A DNA stretch of 64,000 nt from Leifsonia xyli (GTDB taxonomy: Bacteria; Actinomycetota; Actinomycetes; Actinomycetales; Microbacteriaceae). This document shows positions 18,107-27,542 of the stretch, in pieces (the first letter of the stretch is position 1; the number at the start of each line of letters is the position of its first letter). The stretch spans positions 2,790,001-2,854,000 of the forward strand of contig CP014761.1 in assembly GCA_001647635.1 (NCBI GenBank). Reading direction: 5' to 3'. The position numbers and the translations under genes were made by a program. The notes beneath the pieces were generated by a model. It ran no database searches. It saw only the letters and a list, made by a program, of their open reading frames with translations, and was not told where the DNA came from.

Positions 18107-18778
18107 TCAGGATCTTGACAGGCTGCCCGTTCCGGCCAGCAGGCCCAGGTCGCGCAGGCTCTCCGCGGTCTCGACGATCGTGTCGACGGTCGGCCGGAAA
18201 CGGAGTCCGAGCTCCCGCTTCGCCCGTTCGTTGTGGATCACCAGCGGTGCGGGCTCGTCGCCGGGCAGCTCCTCCGTCGTGACCCGGGAGGCGAGCGCGC
18301 CGAGACGTTCGCGCAGCACGTTCGCGACGTCGAGGAACGTCATCGTCGGGCCTTCGACAGCGGGTAGGCGGGCAGTCCGGGGGTGGCCGGGTCGGTCCAG
18401 TCGCTCTCGTCGTACTTGCGCACCGGTTTGGGCGAGTAGCCGACGGCGGCGAACGACGAGGTGAGCACGACCCGGCGGGCAACGGCGTCGCGGGCGGCGC
18501 GGAGCACCCGCAGGGCGCCATCGCGCGCCGGGACGACCACCTCGTCGGGCGTGGTCGCGAGGATCATCGGCGAGGCCGTGTGGTGCACCTCCTCGATGCC
18601 GGCGAGTGCGTCGGCCCATCCCTCGTCGTCGGTGAGGGACGCGGCCGCGAACGAAAGGGCGGCGTCGTCCGCGCCGGTACGGCGCACAGCGGCGCGCACC
18701 TCGTCCTCGCGGTCGAGCGAGCGGACGGTCGCGCGCACGGCGGCGCCGGTGGCGAGCAGGTCGGCAAGCGCTTGAAGT
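18107..18778 (-). pseudogene. NAD-dependent epimerase/dehydratase, decayed
   Basis: The N-terminal part reads LADLLATGAAVRATVRSLDR through VVLTSSFAAVGY to YPLSK, the catalytic YxxxK of dihydroflavonol-reductase-like SDRs, but lacks the GGxGxxG start and any start codon (an in-frame TGA precedes it). It stops at 18340. The C-terminus (PTMTFLDVANVLRERLGAL to GLLAGTGSL) lies in another frame. A middle piece, probably about 80-100 residues, is gone. So it has a 5' truncation, internal deletion and frameshift. Confidence 0.82.
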
Positions 18779-18797
18779 CAAGCGCGGAGCACATCCG

Positions 18798-20960
18798 TCA
18801 GTCGACCGCGGTCGCCTCCACCAGCCACACGGTGTCGGGATACGACACCGGCGACATCACGCCGGCCCGCGTGAGCGCGGCACCGGTCAGCACGACGCCG
18901 TCCGGATCGGCCGCCCAGGCGGGTGTCTCTCCCTCGCCGCGGGGCGCGCCCAGCGGCAGGAGGCGGACGCGGTAGCGGCGCTCGGCGTCCAGCCCGCGCA
19001 GGGTGATGAGGCCGATCGGAGCAACGTCGGAGCGCGCCACGTATGCCAGTGCGAACAGCGCCCGGCGGCGGTCCGGCGCGACCACCCCGCTGATCTGCAG
19101 CGACGGGTCGACCTCGTCCATCCGCACCAGCTCACCAGCGTGCAGCAGCTCGCGGTTCTCGGTGTGGAACGCGATCCACTCGCGCAGCTGCTCCAGCTCG
19201 GCGTCGGACGCCTGCGTCAGGTCCCACTCGATCCCGAGGTGGCCGAACAGCGCGCTCGCCGCACGGAACGCGAGCGAGTGGACGCGGTGGGTGGTGTGCG
19301 AGCGACCGGAGGCGATGTGTGCGCCGAGCAGCTCCGGCGGGAGCAGCTGCTGCGTCCAGCGCATCATGCCCTGACGCTCCAGCGGGTCGATGCAGTCGGA
19401 CACCCACACCCGGTCGGTGCGTTCGATCACCCCGAGGTCGACGCGGGCGCCGCCGGAGCTGCACGACTCGATCTCGAGCGCCGGGAAGCGCCCCTTCAGC
19501 TCGTCCATCAGCCGGTACGCGGCGAGGGTCTGCGCGTGCACGCCCGGGCGGCCGGAGGGCCAGCTGCCGGCGTCCACCAGGTCGCGGTTGTGGTCCCACT
19601 TGATGTAGGCGATGTCGTTGTGCGACAGGATGTCGACCATCCGGTCGCGGATATGGTCGTACGCCTCGGGGATGCCCAGGTTCAGCACCTGCTGATGCCG
19701 CGCCTCCACCGGGAGACGGCCGCCGGTCTGCATGATCCACTCGGGATGTGCGCGGGCCAGGTCGGAGTCCACGTTGACCATCTCGGGCTCGAACCAGAGG
19801 CCGAACTCCATGCCGAGCGCGCGCACGTGGTCGATCAGTGGCGCGAGTCCGTCGGGCCAGACCGTCTCGTCGACGTACCAGTCGCCGAGTCCGGCGCGAT
19901 CGTTGCGGCGGTGCCGGAACCAGCCGTCGTCGAGCACGTACCGTTCGACGCCGAGCGCGGCGGCGCGGTCGGCGAGCGCGGTGAGCTTCGCCAGGTCGTG
20001 GTCGAAGTAGACCGCCTCCCAGACGTTGAGCGTGACCGGACGCGGGCGGCGGGGATGCTGTGGACGCGACCGCAGCCAGCGGTGCAGCCGACCGGCCTGG
20101 TCGTCGAGACCGTCGCCGTAGACGCCGTAGACCCACGGCGTCCGATAGCTCTCTCCGGTGCCGAGCACGATCTCGCCGGGGAGCAGCAGCTCGCCGCCGC
20201 CGACGACCTGTTCGCCGCCGGAGAGTCGCTCGGCGTAGTGGCGGTGGTCGCCGCTGAAGCCGACGTGGAGGCCCCACACCTCGCCGCGCGCGAAGCCGAA
20301 CCCGGGCTCGCCGACGGTGAGCAGGGTGGCGGCGTCGGCGCCGGTGTGGCCGCGCCGGCCCTCCCGGACGTGGGCGCCGACCGTCAGCGCCGAGCGCTGC
20401 GGGGTGCGCTCCTTGCCCCAGCGGCCGGCGAAGTCGAGCAGCTCGCGGGCGCGGGCGGGGACGGGCAGGGCGAGCGAGAGGTCGTCGAGCCGGTAGGTCG
20501 CGCCGTGGTTGGTGAGGGTCGCTGCGATGCGGAGGACGCCCTGCGGCGTCAGCTCGATCTCGAAGGCGACCTCGAGGGCGGCCTCGTCGTCGCGGGCGAC
20601 GATCCGCACCGTTCCGCCGGGAAGGGTGGCCAGCGCGTCGCGCACCGTGGCCGTGCCGGTGTCGACCGACACCACCCGGAACCACGGCGACCAGGCGCCG
20701 CCGTCGTCGCGGTTGCCGCTGAGACCGGGACGGCCGAGCCAGCCGGTGTGCTGCTCCGGGAGCAGCGAGAGCCGAGTCGCGACGTCGGGGGTGTTCGCCA
20801 CGACCGGGCGTGCGCCCGCGGTGACGACATCCCGCGCGGCCGCCGCATCCAGCTCTCCGAGCGCCGCGCCCCAGTAGGCGACGGCGGGCAGCCGGTCGTC
20901 GGCCACGTCGAGCAGTACGCTCACGCCGCCGGCCGTCAGGTGGATGCACTGCATGGGCAC
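18798..20960 (-). CDS. Alpha-galactosidase, GH36
   Basis: A 720-residue enzyme of usual GH36 length. The catalytic nucleophile is in YIKWDHNR and the acid/base in VSDCID, with an upstream YVLDDGWF and GLWFEPEMVN. It has no signal peptide, so it acts in the cytoplasm on alpha-1,6-galactosides such as melibiose or raffinose-type sugars after import. Last gene of the galactoside operon, separated from the binding-protein gene by a strong hairpin. GAGGAG is best spaced for the GTG at 20960; an ATG lies 6 bp further in. Confidence 0.93.
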   Translation of the reverse strand: MPMQCIHLTAGGVSVLLDVADDRLPAVAYWGAALGELDAAAARDVVTAGARPVVANTPDVATRLSLLPEQHTGWLGRPGLSGNRDDGGAWSPWFRVVSVDTGTATVRDALATLPGGTVRIVARDDEAALEVAFEIELTPQGVLRIAATLTNHGATYRLDDLSLALPVPARARELLDFAGRWGKERTPQRSALTVGAHVREGRRGHTGADAATLLTVGEPGFGFARGEVWGLHVGFSGDHRHYAERLSGGEQVVGGGELLLPGEIVLGTGESYRTPWVYGVYGDGLDDQAGRLHRWLRSRPQHPRRPRPVTLNVWEAVYFDHDLAKLTALADRAAALGVERYVLDDGWFRHRRNDRAGLGDWYVDETVWPDGLAPLIDHVRALGMEFGLWFEPEMVNVDSDLARAHPEWIMQTGGRLPVEARHQQVLNLGIPEAYDHIRDRMVDILSHNDIAYIKWDHNRDLVDAGSWPSGRPGVHAQTLAAYRLMDELKGRFPALEIESCSSGGARVDLGVIERTDRVWVSDCIDPLERQGMMRWTQQLLPPELLGAHIASGRSHTTHRVHSLAFRAASALFGHLGIEWDLTQASDAELEQLREWIAFHTENRELLHAGELVRMDEVDPSLQISGVVAPDRRRALFALAYVARSDVAPIGLITLRGLDAERRYRVRLLPLGAPRGEGETPAWAADPDGVVLTGAALTRAGVMSPVSYPDTVWLVEATAVD

Positions 20961-20981
20961 GCGGTTCTCCTCTTCACATGC

Positions 20982-21012
20982 GGACGGGGCAGGCTCGGCG
21001 CCTGCCCCGTCC
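20982..21012 (-). promoter_or_regulatory. Intercistronic hairpin after binding-protein gene
   Basis: Perfect 13-bp stem (GGACGGGGCAGGC / GCCTGCCCCGTCC) with a 5-base loop lies 23 bp after the binding-protein stop and before GH36. Such hairpins commonly protect the upstream mRNA from 3' decay or partly terminate, giving excess binding protein. A similar 15-bp hairpin follows the other binding-protein gene at 46978-47014. Confidence 0.8.
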
Positions 21013-21034
21013 ATCTTCGTCGCGTCGGGCGCGA

Positions 21035-22366
21035 TCAGCCCTTCACGGGGATCGACTGCGCCTTCAGCGCCTTGATCGTCGACTCCTGAGCCGACTTCAG
21101 CGCGTCGGTGAGCGTGCCGCTGCCGCTGACTGCACCCTTGAACCCGTCGGAGACGTCGGCGTACGTCTGGGTCATGGTCGGGCCCCAGGTGAAGTCAGGC
21201 TTGACCTGCGACGAGGCCTGAGCGAAGACGTCGTAGATCTTCTGGCCGCCGTAGAAGTCGACGCCCTGCTGCAGCGCGGGGAGCTTCAGCCCCTTCTTGG
21301 TCGCCGGGTACAGGTTGGCCGCCTTGTTCAGGGCGGTGAGCGCCTCGTCGGAGGTGTTCAGCCAGAGTGCGAACTTGGTCGCCTCATAGAGGTGCTTCGA
21401 GCCGGTGAACGAGACCACCGAGCTGCCGCCCCAGTTGCCGGCCGCGTCGTCGCCCGCCGACCACTGCGGCGACGGCGCGACGGCCCAGTCGCCGGCGGTG
21501 TCCGGAGCGCCGGACGAGATGGAGTTGGCTCCCCAGACGGCCGAGTTCCAGGTCCAGGCCTGGCCCGAGTTGTAGGCGTTGTTCCACTCGTCGGTCCACG
21601 CCGGGACGGTGGATACGAGGCCGTCCTTGATCAGGCCGTTCCAGTAGTCGGCGACCTTGGTGGACTCGCTGCTGGTCAGGTCCACCGTCCAGTCCTTGCC
21701 GTCGTTGGCGAACCACTGGCCGCCGGCCTGCCAGACGAAGCCGGCGAACTGGTTGATGTCGGTCTGCGAGAAGTTGGTGATGTAGCCGCCGAGCGCGCGG
21801 ATCTTCTTCGCGGCCTCCTTGTACTCGTCCCAGGTCTTCGGGACGGCGATGCCGTTCTTCTCGAAGAGGTCCTTGCGGTAGAACAGCGCCATGGGGCCGG
21901 AGTCCTGCGGGATGCCGTAGACGCTCTTGTCGGAGCCGAGCGAGACCTGGTTCCAGGTCCAGTCGACGAAGTCGCTCTTCGCCTTGACGACCGCGGAACA
22001 CGCGCTGAGGTCCGCGAGGGCGTTCTGCACCCGGAAGTTCGGGAGGGCGTCGTACTCGACCTGACCGAGGTCGGGGGCGTTGCCCGCCTTGACCTCGTTG
22101 AAGAAGTTCTTGTAGGTGCCGTTGTTGCCGTTCGGGCCCTCCTGCACCTTGACCTGGATGTCGGGGTTCTTGTCGTTCCAGAGCTTCACGACGTCGGCCA
22201 TGCCGGGCACCCAGGTGGTGAAGTCGAGCGTGACCTTGCCCTTGGCGGGGGCGCAGGCGGCCGCGGTGTCGCCGGAACCCGACGACGACGAGGAGCAGCC
22301 GGCCAGGGCGACCGTCGCGCTCACCGCGAGGGCGGCGATGGCGGCGATTCTCTTCGGGTATCGCAT
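21035..22366 (-). CDS. ABC importer sugar-binding lipoprotein (galactoside operon)
   Basis: A 443-residue family-1 solute-binding protein. The N-terminus is a lipoprotein signal with lipobox VALAGCSSS; the mature part carries TTWVPGMADVVKLWNDKNP and a long alpha/beta clamp with many aromatic residues for sugar stacking. It delivers sugar to the two permeases just upstream. Context between GH42 and GH36 makes galacto-oligosaccharides the likely ligand. AGAAGGA precedes the ATG at 22366. Confidence 0.92.
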   Translation of the reverse strand: MRYPKRIAAIAALAVSATVALAGCSSSSSGSGDTAAACAPAKGKVTLDFTTWVPGMADVVKLWNDKNPDIQVKVQEGPNGNNGTYKNFFNEVKAGNAPDLGQVEYDALPNFRVQNALADLSACSAVVKAKSDFVDWTWNQVSLGSDKSVYGIPQDSGPMALFYRKDLFEKNGIAVPKTWDEYKEAAKKIRALGGYITNFSQTDINQFAGFVWQAGGQWFANDGKDWTVDLTSSESTKVADYWNGLIKDGLVSTVPAWTDEWNNAYNSGQAWTWNSAVWGANSISSGAPDTAGDWAVAPSPQWSAGDDAAGNWGGSSVVSFTGSKHLYEATKFALWLNTSDEALTALNKAANLYPATKKGLKLPALQQGVDFYGGQKIYDVFAQASSQVKPDFTWGPTMTQTYADVSDGFKGAVSGSGTLTDALKSAQESTIKALKAQSIPVKG

Positions 22367-22433
22367 TGTGATCCTTCTCTCGGTGTGATCCACCCGGCTT
22401 CGATGCCGGGAGCTTGGGGTCGTCGGGCGCCGG

Positions 22434-23366
22434 CTACTTGAGCGAGCCGGAGCCGAGGCCGTTCCGCCAGTAGCGCTGGAGCAGCAGGAACGTGACGACG
22501 AGGGGGATGATGGACAGGAAGGCGCCGGAGAGCACGAAGGTGCGCAGCTCCGGGACCTGGTTGATCTGCGTGTTCCACGTGTAGAGGCCGAAGGTGACCG
22601 GGAACAGCTCGGTGGATCGCAGCATGATCAGGGGCAGGAAGAAGTTGTTCCAGATCGCGACGAACTGGAACAGGAACACCGTCACGAGCGCCGGCGTCAT
22701 GAGCCGCACCGCGATGGTGAAGAAGGTCCGCAGCTCGCCCGATCCGTCGAGCCGCGCAGCCTCCATGAGCTCGTCCGGCACGCTCGCCGCCGCGAAGATG
22801 CGGCTCAGGTAGACGCCGAACGGGCTGACGATCGAGGGGAGCAGCACGGCCCAGATCGTGTCGGTGAGCTGCACCTTGCTGAACAGCAGGAACAGCGGGA
22901 GGGCCAGGGCGGTCGCCGGCACCAGCACGCCGCCGAGGACGACGTTGAACAGCGTCTCGCGGCCACGGAAGCGGTACTTCGCGAGGGCGTAGCCGCACAT
23001 CCCGGCGAGCAGGGTCGCCAGGAATCCGCCGACGCCGGCGTACAGGATGCTGTTGAGCATCCACCGGCCGAAGATGCCGTCGCCGTAGGCCAGCATGTCG
23101 CCGATGTTCTTGAACAGGTTGAAGTCGGCGAACCACAGGCCGTTGGTCGTCAGCAGCTGCCCGCGCGACTTGGAGGACGCGACGACCAGCCACCACAGCG
23201 GGATGAGCGTGTAGAGCGTGAAGACGACCATGACGGTCATCGCCACGGCACGGGACACCGGGCTCTGCTTCGGTCCGGTCCCGCGGGAGCCGCGACGGCT
23301 GCGGCGGCGCTCCTCGCGTTCGGCACGCTGGCCGGTCGGGACGGGGATGAGGGTCTCGGCGGTCAT
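22434..23366 (-). CDS. ABC sugar permease, MalG-like
   Basis: A 310-residue permease with a basic N-terminal tail of about 40 residues and six TM helices. The EAA loop ELMEAARLDGSGELRTF, which docks the ATPase, lies near the middle, and the tail RYWRNGLGSGSLK is typical of MalG homologs. Starts in an ATGA overlap with the MalF-like gene. No ATPase gene accompanies the operon. Confidence 0.93.
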   Translation of the reverse strand: MTAETLIPVPTGQRAEREERRRSRRGSRGTGPKQSPVSRAVAMTVMVVFTLYTLIPLWWLVVASSKSRGQLLTTNGLWFADFNLFKNIGDMLAYGDGIFGRWMLNSILYAGVGGFLATLLAGMCGYALAKYRFRGRETLFNVVLGGVLVPATALALPLFLLFSKVQLTDTIWAVLLPSIVSPFGVYLSRIFAAASVPDELMEAARLDGSGELRTFFTIAVRLMTPALVTVFLFQFVAIWNNFFLPLIMLRSTELFPVTFGLYTWNTQINQVPELRTFVLSGAFLSIIPLVVTFLLLQRYWRNGLGSGSLK

Positions 23367-24292
23367 GCGTCCTGCCCCTTTCGCTGCGTCACCTTCAGGA
23401 AGGTGAACGAGAGGATGAAGGTGGCCAGCGCCAGCACGACGCTGAACGCGGCGGCGAGGTTGTAGTTCGGGAGCGAGCTGGTCGCGTAGATCGTCATGTT
23501 CGGCGTGTAGGTGCTCGTCACCGCGGAGCTGAAGGACGCGAACACCTGCGGTTCGGCGAGCAGCTGCAGCGTTCCGATGATCGAGAACACGGCGGTCATG
23601 AGGATCGCGGGCCGCACGATCGGGATCTTGATCGACCACGCCATCCGGAACTGTCCGGCGCCGTCGAGCCGCGCCGCCTCGTAGATCTCCTGCGGCACCG
23701 CGAGCAGCGCCGAGTAGATGATGAGCATGTTGTAGCCGACGTAGACCCAGGTCACGACGTTGGCGATCGACCACAGCACGAGGTCGGCGCCCAGGAACGG
23801 GACCGCCTTGGTCAGCGCCGCGAACGGCGACAGGTTCGGCGAGAACAGGAAGCCCCACATGATCGCCGCGATGACGCCGGGCACCGCGTAGGGGACGAAG
23901 TAGGCGAGACGGAAGAACCGCTTGCCCTTCACGAGCGGGGAGTCGAGCAGCAGGGCGAACACGAGCGCGAGCCCGAGCATGACCGGCACCTGTACGACGC
24001 CGAACAGGAGGACGCGGCCGACGGATCCCCAGAAGGCCTGGTCCTGGAACACCAGCGCGTACTGCTGCAGACCGCCGAAGACCTCGGTGGCGGGGCCGAA
24101 GGTGCCGTCGCGCTGGACGACGAGGAGCGACTCCCACACCGCGTAGGCCACGGGCAGCGCGTAGAACAGGGCGAACAGCACCAGGAACGGCGCGACCAGC
24201 GCGATGATCGCGCGCTTGTGCGGAGTCCGGATGCGGCGGCGGGGCGGGCGCGCGGGCGCCTCGGCCCGCGCGGTGGCGGACGTCACGGTCAT
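23363..24292 (-). CDS. ABC sugar permease, MalF-like
   Basis: A 309-residue permease with six TM helices and the EAA loop EIYEAARLDGAGQFRMAW. Its first 30 residues are basic and cytoplasmic. It overlaps GH42 upstream and the MalG-like gene downstream by 4 bp each (ATGA), so the three are translated as a coupled unit. Together with the MalG-like partner it forms the importer channel. Confidence 0.93.
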   Translation of the reverse strand: MTVTSATARAEAPARPPRRRIRTPHKRAIIALVAPFLVLFALFYALPVAYAVWESLLVVQRDGTFGPATEVFGGLQQYALVFQDQAFWGSVGRVLLFGVVQVPVMLGLALVFALLLDSPLVKGKRFFRLAYFVPYAVPGVIAAIMWGFLFSPNLSPFAALTKAVPFLGADLVLWSIANVVTWVYVGYNMLIIYSALLAVPQEIYEAARLDGAGQFRMAWSIKIPIVRPAILMTAVFSIIGTLQLLAEPQVFASFSSAVTSTYTPNMTIYATSSLPNYNLAAAFSVVLALATFILSFTFLKVTQRKGQDA

Positions 24293-26334
24293 GACGCCTC
24301 CTCTCTGCTGATCCCGGCATCGCCGGCGGGGACGAGGACGGGCGCGGCGTCCTCGCGGATGATGCGGACGCCGCCCGCGGGGACGACGACGGAGGTCTCC
24401 AGGCGCTCGCCGGAGAGCAGGTCGACGCCGGTCGAGGCCAGCTCCACGTCGTGGTCGCCGTGGTTGATGGCGAACAGGAACGAGGTGCCGTCGCCTCCGA
24501 CGCGGCGGGTGACGTCCAGCTCGGCGGCGCCGGCGGCGAGGGGGGCGACGCCGGCGCCGTCGAGGGCTTCGCGGACCAGGTCGTCGAGGTCGAGCTGGTC
24601 GAGCTCGGTCGCGACGTACCAGGCCGTGCCGTCGCCGTACGCGTTGCGGGTGATCGCGGGACTGCCGGCGGCGGGGCCCTCGGCGAAGGTGTCGACGACG
24701 GCGGCCGTTGTCGCGCGGCCGCGCTCGCTCCAGACCGCGCCGGCGCGTCCCGACGCGAGGCGCACGCTGTCGCCCGGCACGAGCGGGGTGAACTCGTCCA
24801 CCCGGACGCCGAGCAGGTCGCGCAGGAGCCCGGGGTAGCCTCCGGTGACGACCGCCTGCTCCTCATCGACGAGGCCGCTGAAGAACGTGACGACGGCGTG
24901 GCCGCCCTCTTCGACGTAGCGGTGCAGGCCGGCCGCCTGGCTCTCGGTGAGCGAGTACAGCGCTGGGACGGCCACCAGCCGGTAGCCGGTCAGGTCGGAG
25001 CCCGGGGCGACGACGTCGACGGTCACGCCCGCCGCGCGCAGGGCGCGGTAGACCGCGTGCACCTGCTCGAGGTAACGGACGTTCTGGCTGGGCAGGTTGT
25101 CGCCGTTCGCGGCCCACCACGACTGCCAGGAGAACACGATCGCGACCTCCGCCCGCACGGTGGTGCCGGTCACCTCGGAGAGGGCGCCGAGCGCACGGGA
25201 GAGCTCCTGCGCCTCGCGCCAGGTCGCCGAGTCGGTGCCGGCGTGCGGCAACAGGGCCGAGTGGAACTTCTCGGAGCCGCGCACCGAGGCGCGCCACTGG
25301 AAGAAGCAGATCGCGTCGGCGCCGCGCGCCACGTGCGTGAGCGCGTTCCGGAGCAGCTGGCCGGGAGCCTTGGCCAGGTTCACGGGCTGCCAGTTGACGG
25401 CTCCGGTGGACGTCTCCATGAGCATCCACGGACGGCCCTGCGCGAGGCCGCGGGTGAGGTCGGCGGCGAAGGCCAGCTCGGTGGTCGGGTCCTCCAGGCG
25501 GTCGTCGAGGTAGTGGTCGTTCGCGATGAGGTCGAGGTCGCCGGTCCAGCTCCAGTAGTCCATGTTCTGGATGTGGGCGGCGTTCATGAGGTTGGTCGTC
25601 ACCGGGCGGTCGCTGTGGCGGCGGATGACCTCCGCCTCGGCGCGGAAGTGATCGAGCAGAGTGTCGGACGAGAACCGGTGGAAGTCGACGACCTGGGCCG
25701 GGTTGCGGGTGGACAGCGTGGCGAGCGGCGGAAGGATCTCGTCCCACGCTCCGTAGCGCTGGCTCCAGAACGCGGTGCCCCAGGCCTCGTTGAGCCGCTC
25801 GACCGTCTCGTAGCGGTCGCGGAGCCAGCCGCGGAACGCCGCCGCGCTCTCGTCGCAGTAGCAGAGGGCGTTGTGGCAGCCGATCTCGTTCGAGACGTGC
25901 CAGAGGGCCACGGCGGGGTGGTCGCCGTAGCGCTCGGCGATGCGCTCAACCAGTGCGAGAGCGTAGCGACGGTAGACCGGCGAGCTCGGACAGAACGCCT
26001 GACGGCCGCCGGGGAAGCGGCGGGTGCCGTCGATCGCGACGGGGAGGAGTTCGGGGTGCAGCGTCGTGAGCCACGCCGGCGTCGACGACGTGGCGGTGCC
26101 GAGGTTCACCCGGATACCAGCATCGTGGAGGAGTCCGATGATCTCGTCCAGCGCCGAGAAGTCCCACACGCCCTTGGCGGGGTTGACCTGCGCCCAGCCG
26201 AAGATGTTGATGGCGACGAGCCCGACCCCGAGCTCGCGCATCAGTGCGATGTCCTCGTGCCAGACGGCGCGATCCCACTGCTCGGGGTTGTAGTCGCACC
26301 CGAGGATCATGCCGTCCGCGTCGGGGATGAGCAC
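24289..26334 (-). CDS. Beta-galactosidase, GH42
   Basis: A 681-residue GH42 enzyme with a TIM barrel, trimerisation domain and beta domain. It begins MILGCDYNPEQW, typical of the family. The acid/base glutamate lies in HVSNEIGCHN and the nucleophile in MLMETSTGAVNW. CxxC-type residues near NALCYC may bind zinc as in other GH42 enzymes. No signal peptide. The GTG at 26334 has AAAGGAG six bases upstream, which decides the start. First gene of the operon, under three operators. Confidence 0.94.
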   Translation of the reverse strand: MLIPDADGMILGCDYNPEQWDRAVWHEDIALMRELGVGLVAINIFGWAQVNPAKGVWDFSALDEIIGLLHDAGIRVNLGTATSSTPAWLTTLHPELLPVAIDGTRRFPGGRQAFCPSSPVYRRYALALVERIAERYGDHPAVALWHVSNEIGCHNALCYCDESAAAFRGWLRDRYETVERLNEAWGTAFWSQRYGAWDEILPPLATLSTRNPAQVVDFHRFSSDTLLDHFRAEAEVIRRHSDRPVTTNLMNAAHIQNMDYWSWTGDLDLIANDHYLDDRLEDPTTELAFAADLTRGLAQGRPWMLMETSTGAVNWQPVNLAKAPGQLLRNALTHVARGADAICFFQWRASVRGSEKFHSALLPHAGTDSATWREAQELSRALGALSEVTGTTVRAEVAIVFSWQSWWAANGDNLPSQNVRYLEQVHAVYRALRAAGVTVDVVAPGSDLTGYRLVAVPALYSLTESQAAGLHRYVEEGGHAVVTFFSGLVDEEQAVVTGGYPGLLRDLLGVRVDEFTPLVPGDSVRLASGRAGAVWSERGRATTAAVVDTFAEGPAAGSPAITRNAYGDGTAWYVATELDQLDLDDLVREALDGAGVAPLAAGAAELDVTRRVGGDGTSFLFAINHGDHDVELASTGVDLLSGERLETSVVVPAGGVRIIREDAAPVLVPAGDAGISREEAS

Positions 26335-26353
26335 TGTGGCTCCTTTGCCATTC

Positions 26354-26459
26354 TGTGAACGTGCACACACCGTGGCGAGCGCGTTCCGATCGATCTTGTG
26401 GGAACGTGCACAGTCTGTGTCGCCGAGAACCAGTCAGGGCGGGACTGTGAACGTGCACA
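26354..26459. promoter_or_regulatory. Three LacI-type operators of the galactoside operon
   Basis: Three copies of a 14-bp near-palindrome, TGTGAACGTGCACA, at 26354-26367, 26399-26412 (one mismatch) and 26446-26459. They are 45 and 47 bp apart and lie between the GH42 start and the divergent LacI start. LacI-family proteins bind such CG-centred half-sites, and the helical spacing would allow looping. Confidence 0.87.
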
Positions 26460-26514
26460 GACTAAGCAGGCCGCATTCCGTCTGTCAAGCTCCCGCATCC
26501 CCTAGACTGCCTCC

Positions 26515-27525
26515 ATGACCGAACCCCGCCGCCGCGCCACCGTGATGGACGTGGCGCTCGAGGCGGGCGTCTCCCGCGGGACCGTATCGCGCTACGTCAA
26601 CGGCGCCCACTACGTCTCGAGCGAGGCGCGGCAGGCGATCGAGGCGGCGATCCGCAAGGTCGGCTACACCCCGAACACGGCGGCCCGGAGCCTGGTGCGG
26701 CAGCGCACGCAGGCGGTCGGCTTCATCGTCCACGAGCCGCACTCGGTGTTCCTGGAGGACCCGAACATCGGCGTCATCATGCTCGGCGCGAACGCCGCGC
26801 TGTCGGACCACGACTACCAGATGGTGTGCCTGATCGTGGACTCCGACCGCGACACCGACCGGGTCTCGCGCTACCTCAGCGGCGGTTTCGTCGACGGCGC
26901 CATCGTGGTGTCCGCGCGCGACCGCGACCCGATCCTCTCGGTCATCGAGCGCCTGGGCCTGCCCGCCGCGTTCGTCGGACACCCGCCGGGCATCACCGCG
27001 CCCTTCATCGGCATCGACAACCGGGGAGCCTCCGCCGCGATCACCCGGCGCCTGATGCAGACCGGCCGCCGCCGGATCGGCATGATCGCGGCCGCCCTCG
27101 ACCGCGACTCCGGGGCCGACCGCCTGGCCGGGTTCCGTGAGGCGCTCGGGATCGCCTACGACCCCGAGCTCGTCGTGCCCGTGCCCCTGTACTCGTTCAA
27201 CGACGGTGCCGACGGGATGCGCACCCTGCTCGAGCGCGCTCCCGACATCGACGGGGTGGTCGCCGCCTCCGACGCCGTGGCCGCGGGCGCCATACAGACG
27301 CTGCACGAGGCCGGCCGTCACATCCCGCGCGACGTCGGGCTGGTCGGCTTCGACGACAGCTCGTGGGCGACACGCACCACGCCGCTCCTGTCGACGGTCC
27401 ACCAGCCGGCCGAAGGACTGGGCCGCTCGGCCGCGGACGCGGTGCTCGAGCAGATCCGCACGGGCGACACCAGCGCCGGCGGCCTCGTGCTCGACACGCC
27501 CATCGTGTGGCGCGATTCCGCCTGA
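26515..27525 (+). CDS. LacI-family regulator of galactoside operon
   Basis: A 336-residue regulator. The N-terminal HTH and hinge read TVMDVALEAGVSRGTVSRYV then GYTPNTAARSLV. The C-terminal sugar-binding domain carries GFVDGAIVVSAR and VGLVGFDDSSWA. It is divergent from the GH42 operon and reads away from three operators, so it very likely represses that operon and itself until a galactoside is bound. Confidence 0.93.
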   Translation: MTEPRRRATVMDVALEAGVSRGTVSRYVNGAHYVSSEARQAIEAAIRKVGYTPNTAARSLVRQRTQAVGFIVHEPHSVFLEDPNIGVIMLGANAALSDHDYQMVCLIVDSDRDTDRVSRYLSGGFVDGAIVVSARDRDPILSVIERLGLPAAFVGHPPGITAPFIGIDNRGASAAITRRLMQTGRRRIGMIAAALDRDSGADRLAGFREALGIAYDPELVVPVPLYSFNDGADGMRTLLERAPDIDGVVAASDAVAAGAIQTLHEAGRHIPRDVGLVGFDDSSWATRTTPLLSTVHQPAEGLGRSAADAVLEQIRTGDTSAGGLVLDTPIVWRDSA

Positions 27526-27542
27526 CGGGCGATGATGAACTC

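Noticed and set aside
22393..22410. Hairpin between the MalG-like and binding-protein genes
   Set aside because: A 6-bp stem CCCGGC/GCCGGG is present, but in this GC content it is too weak to call regulatory.
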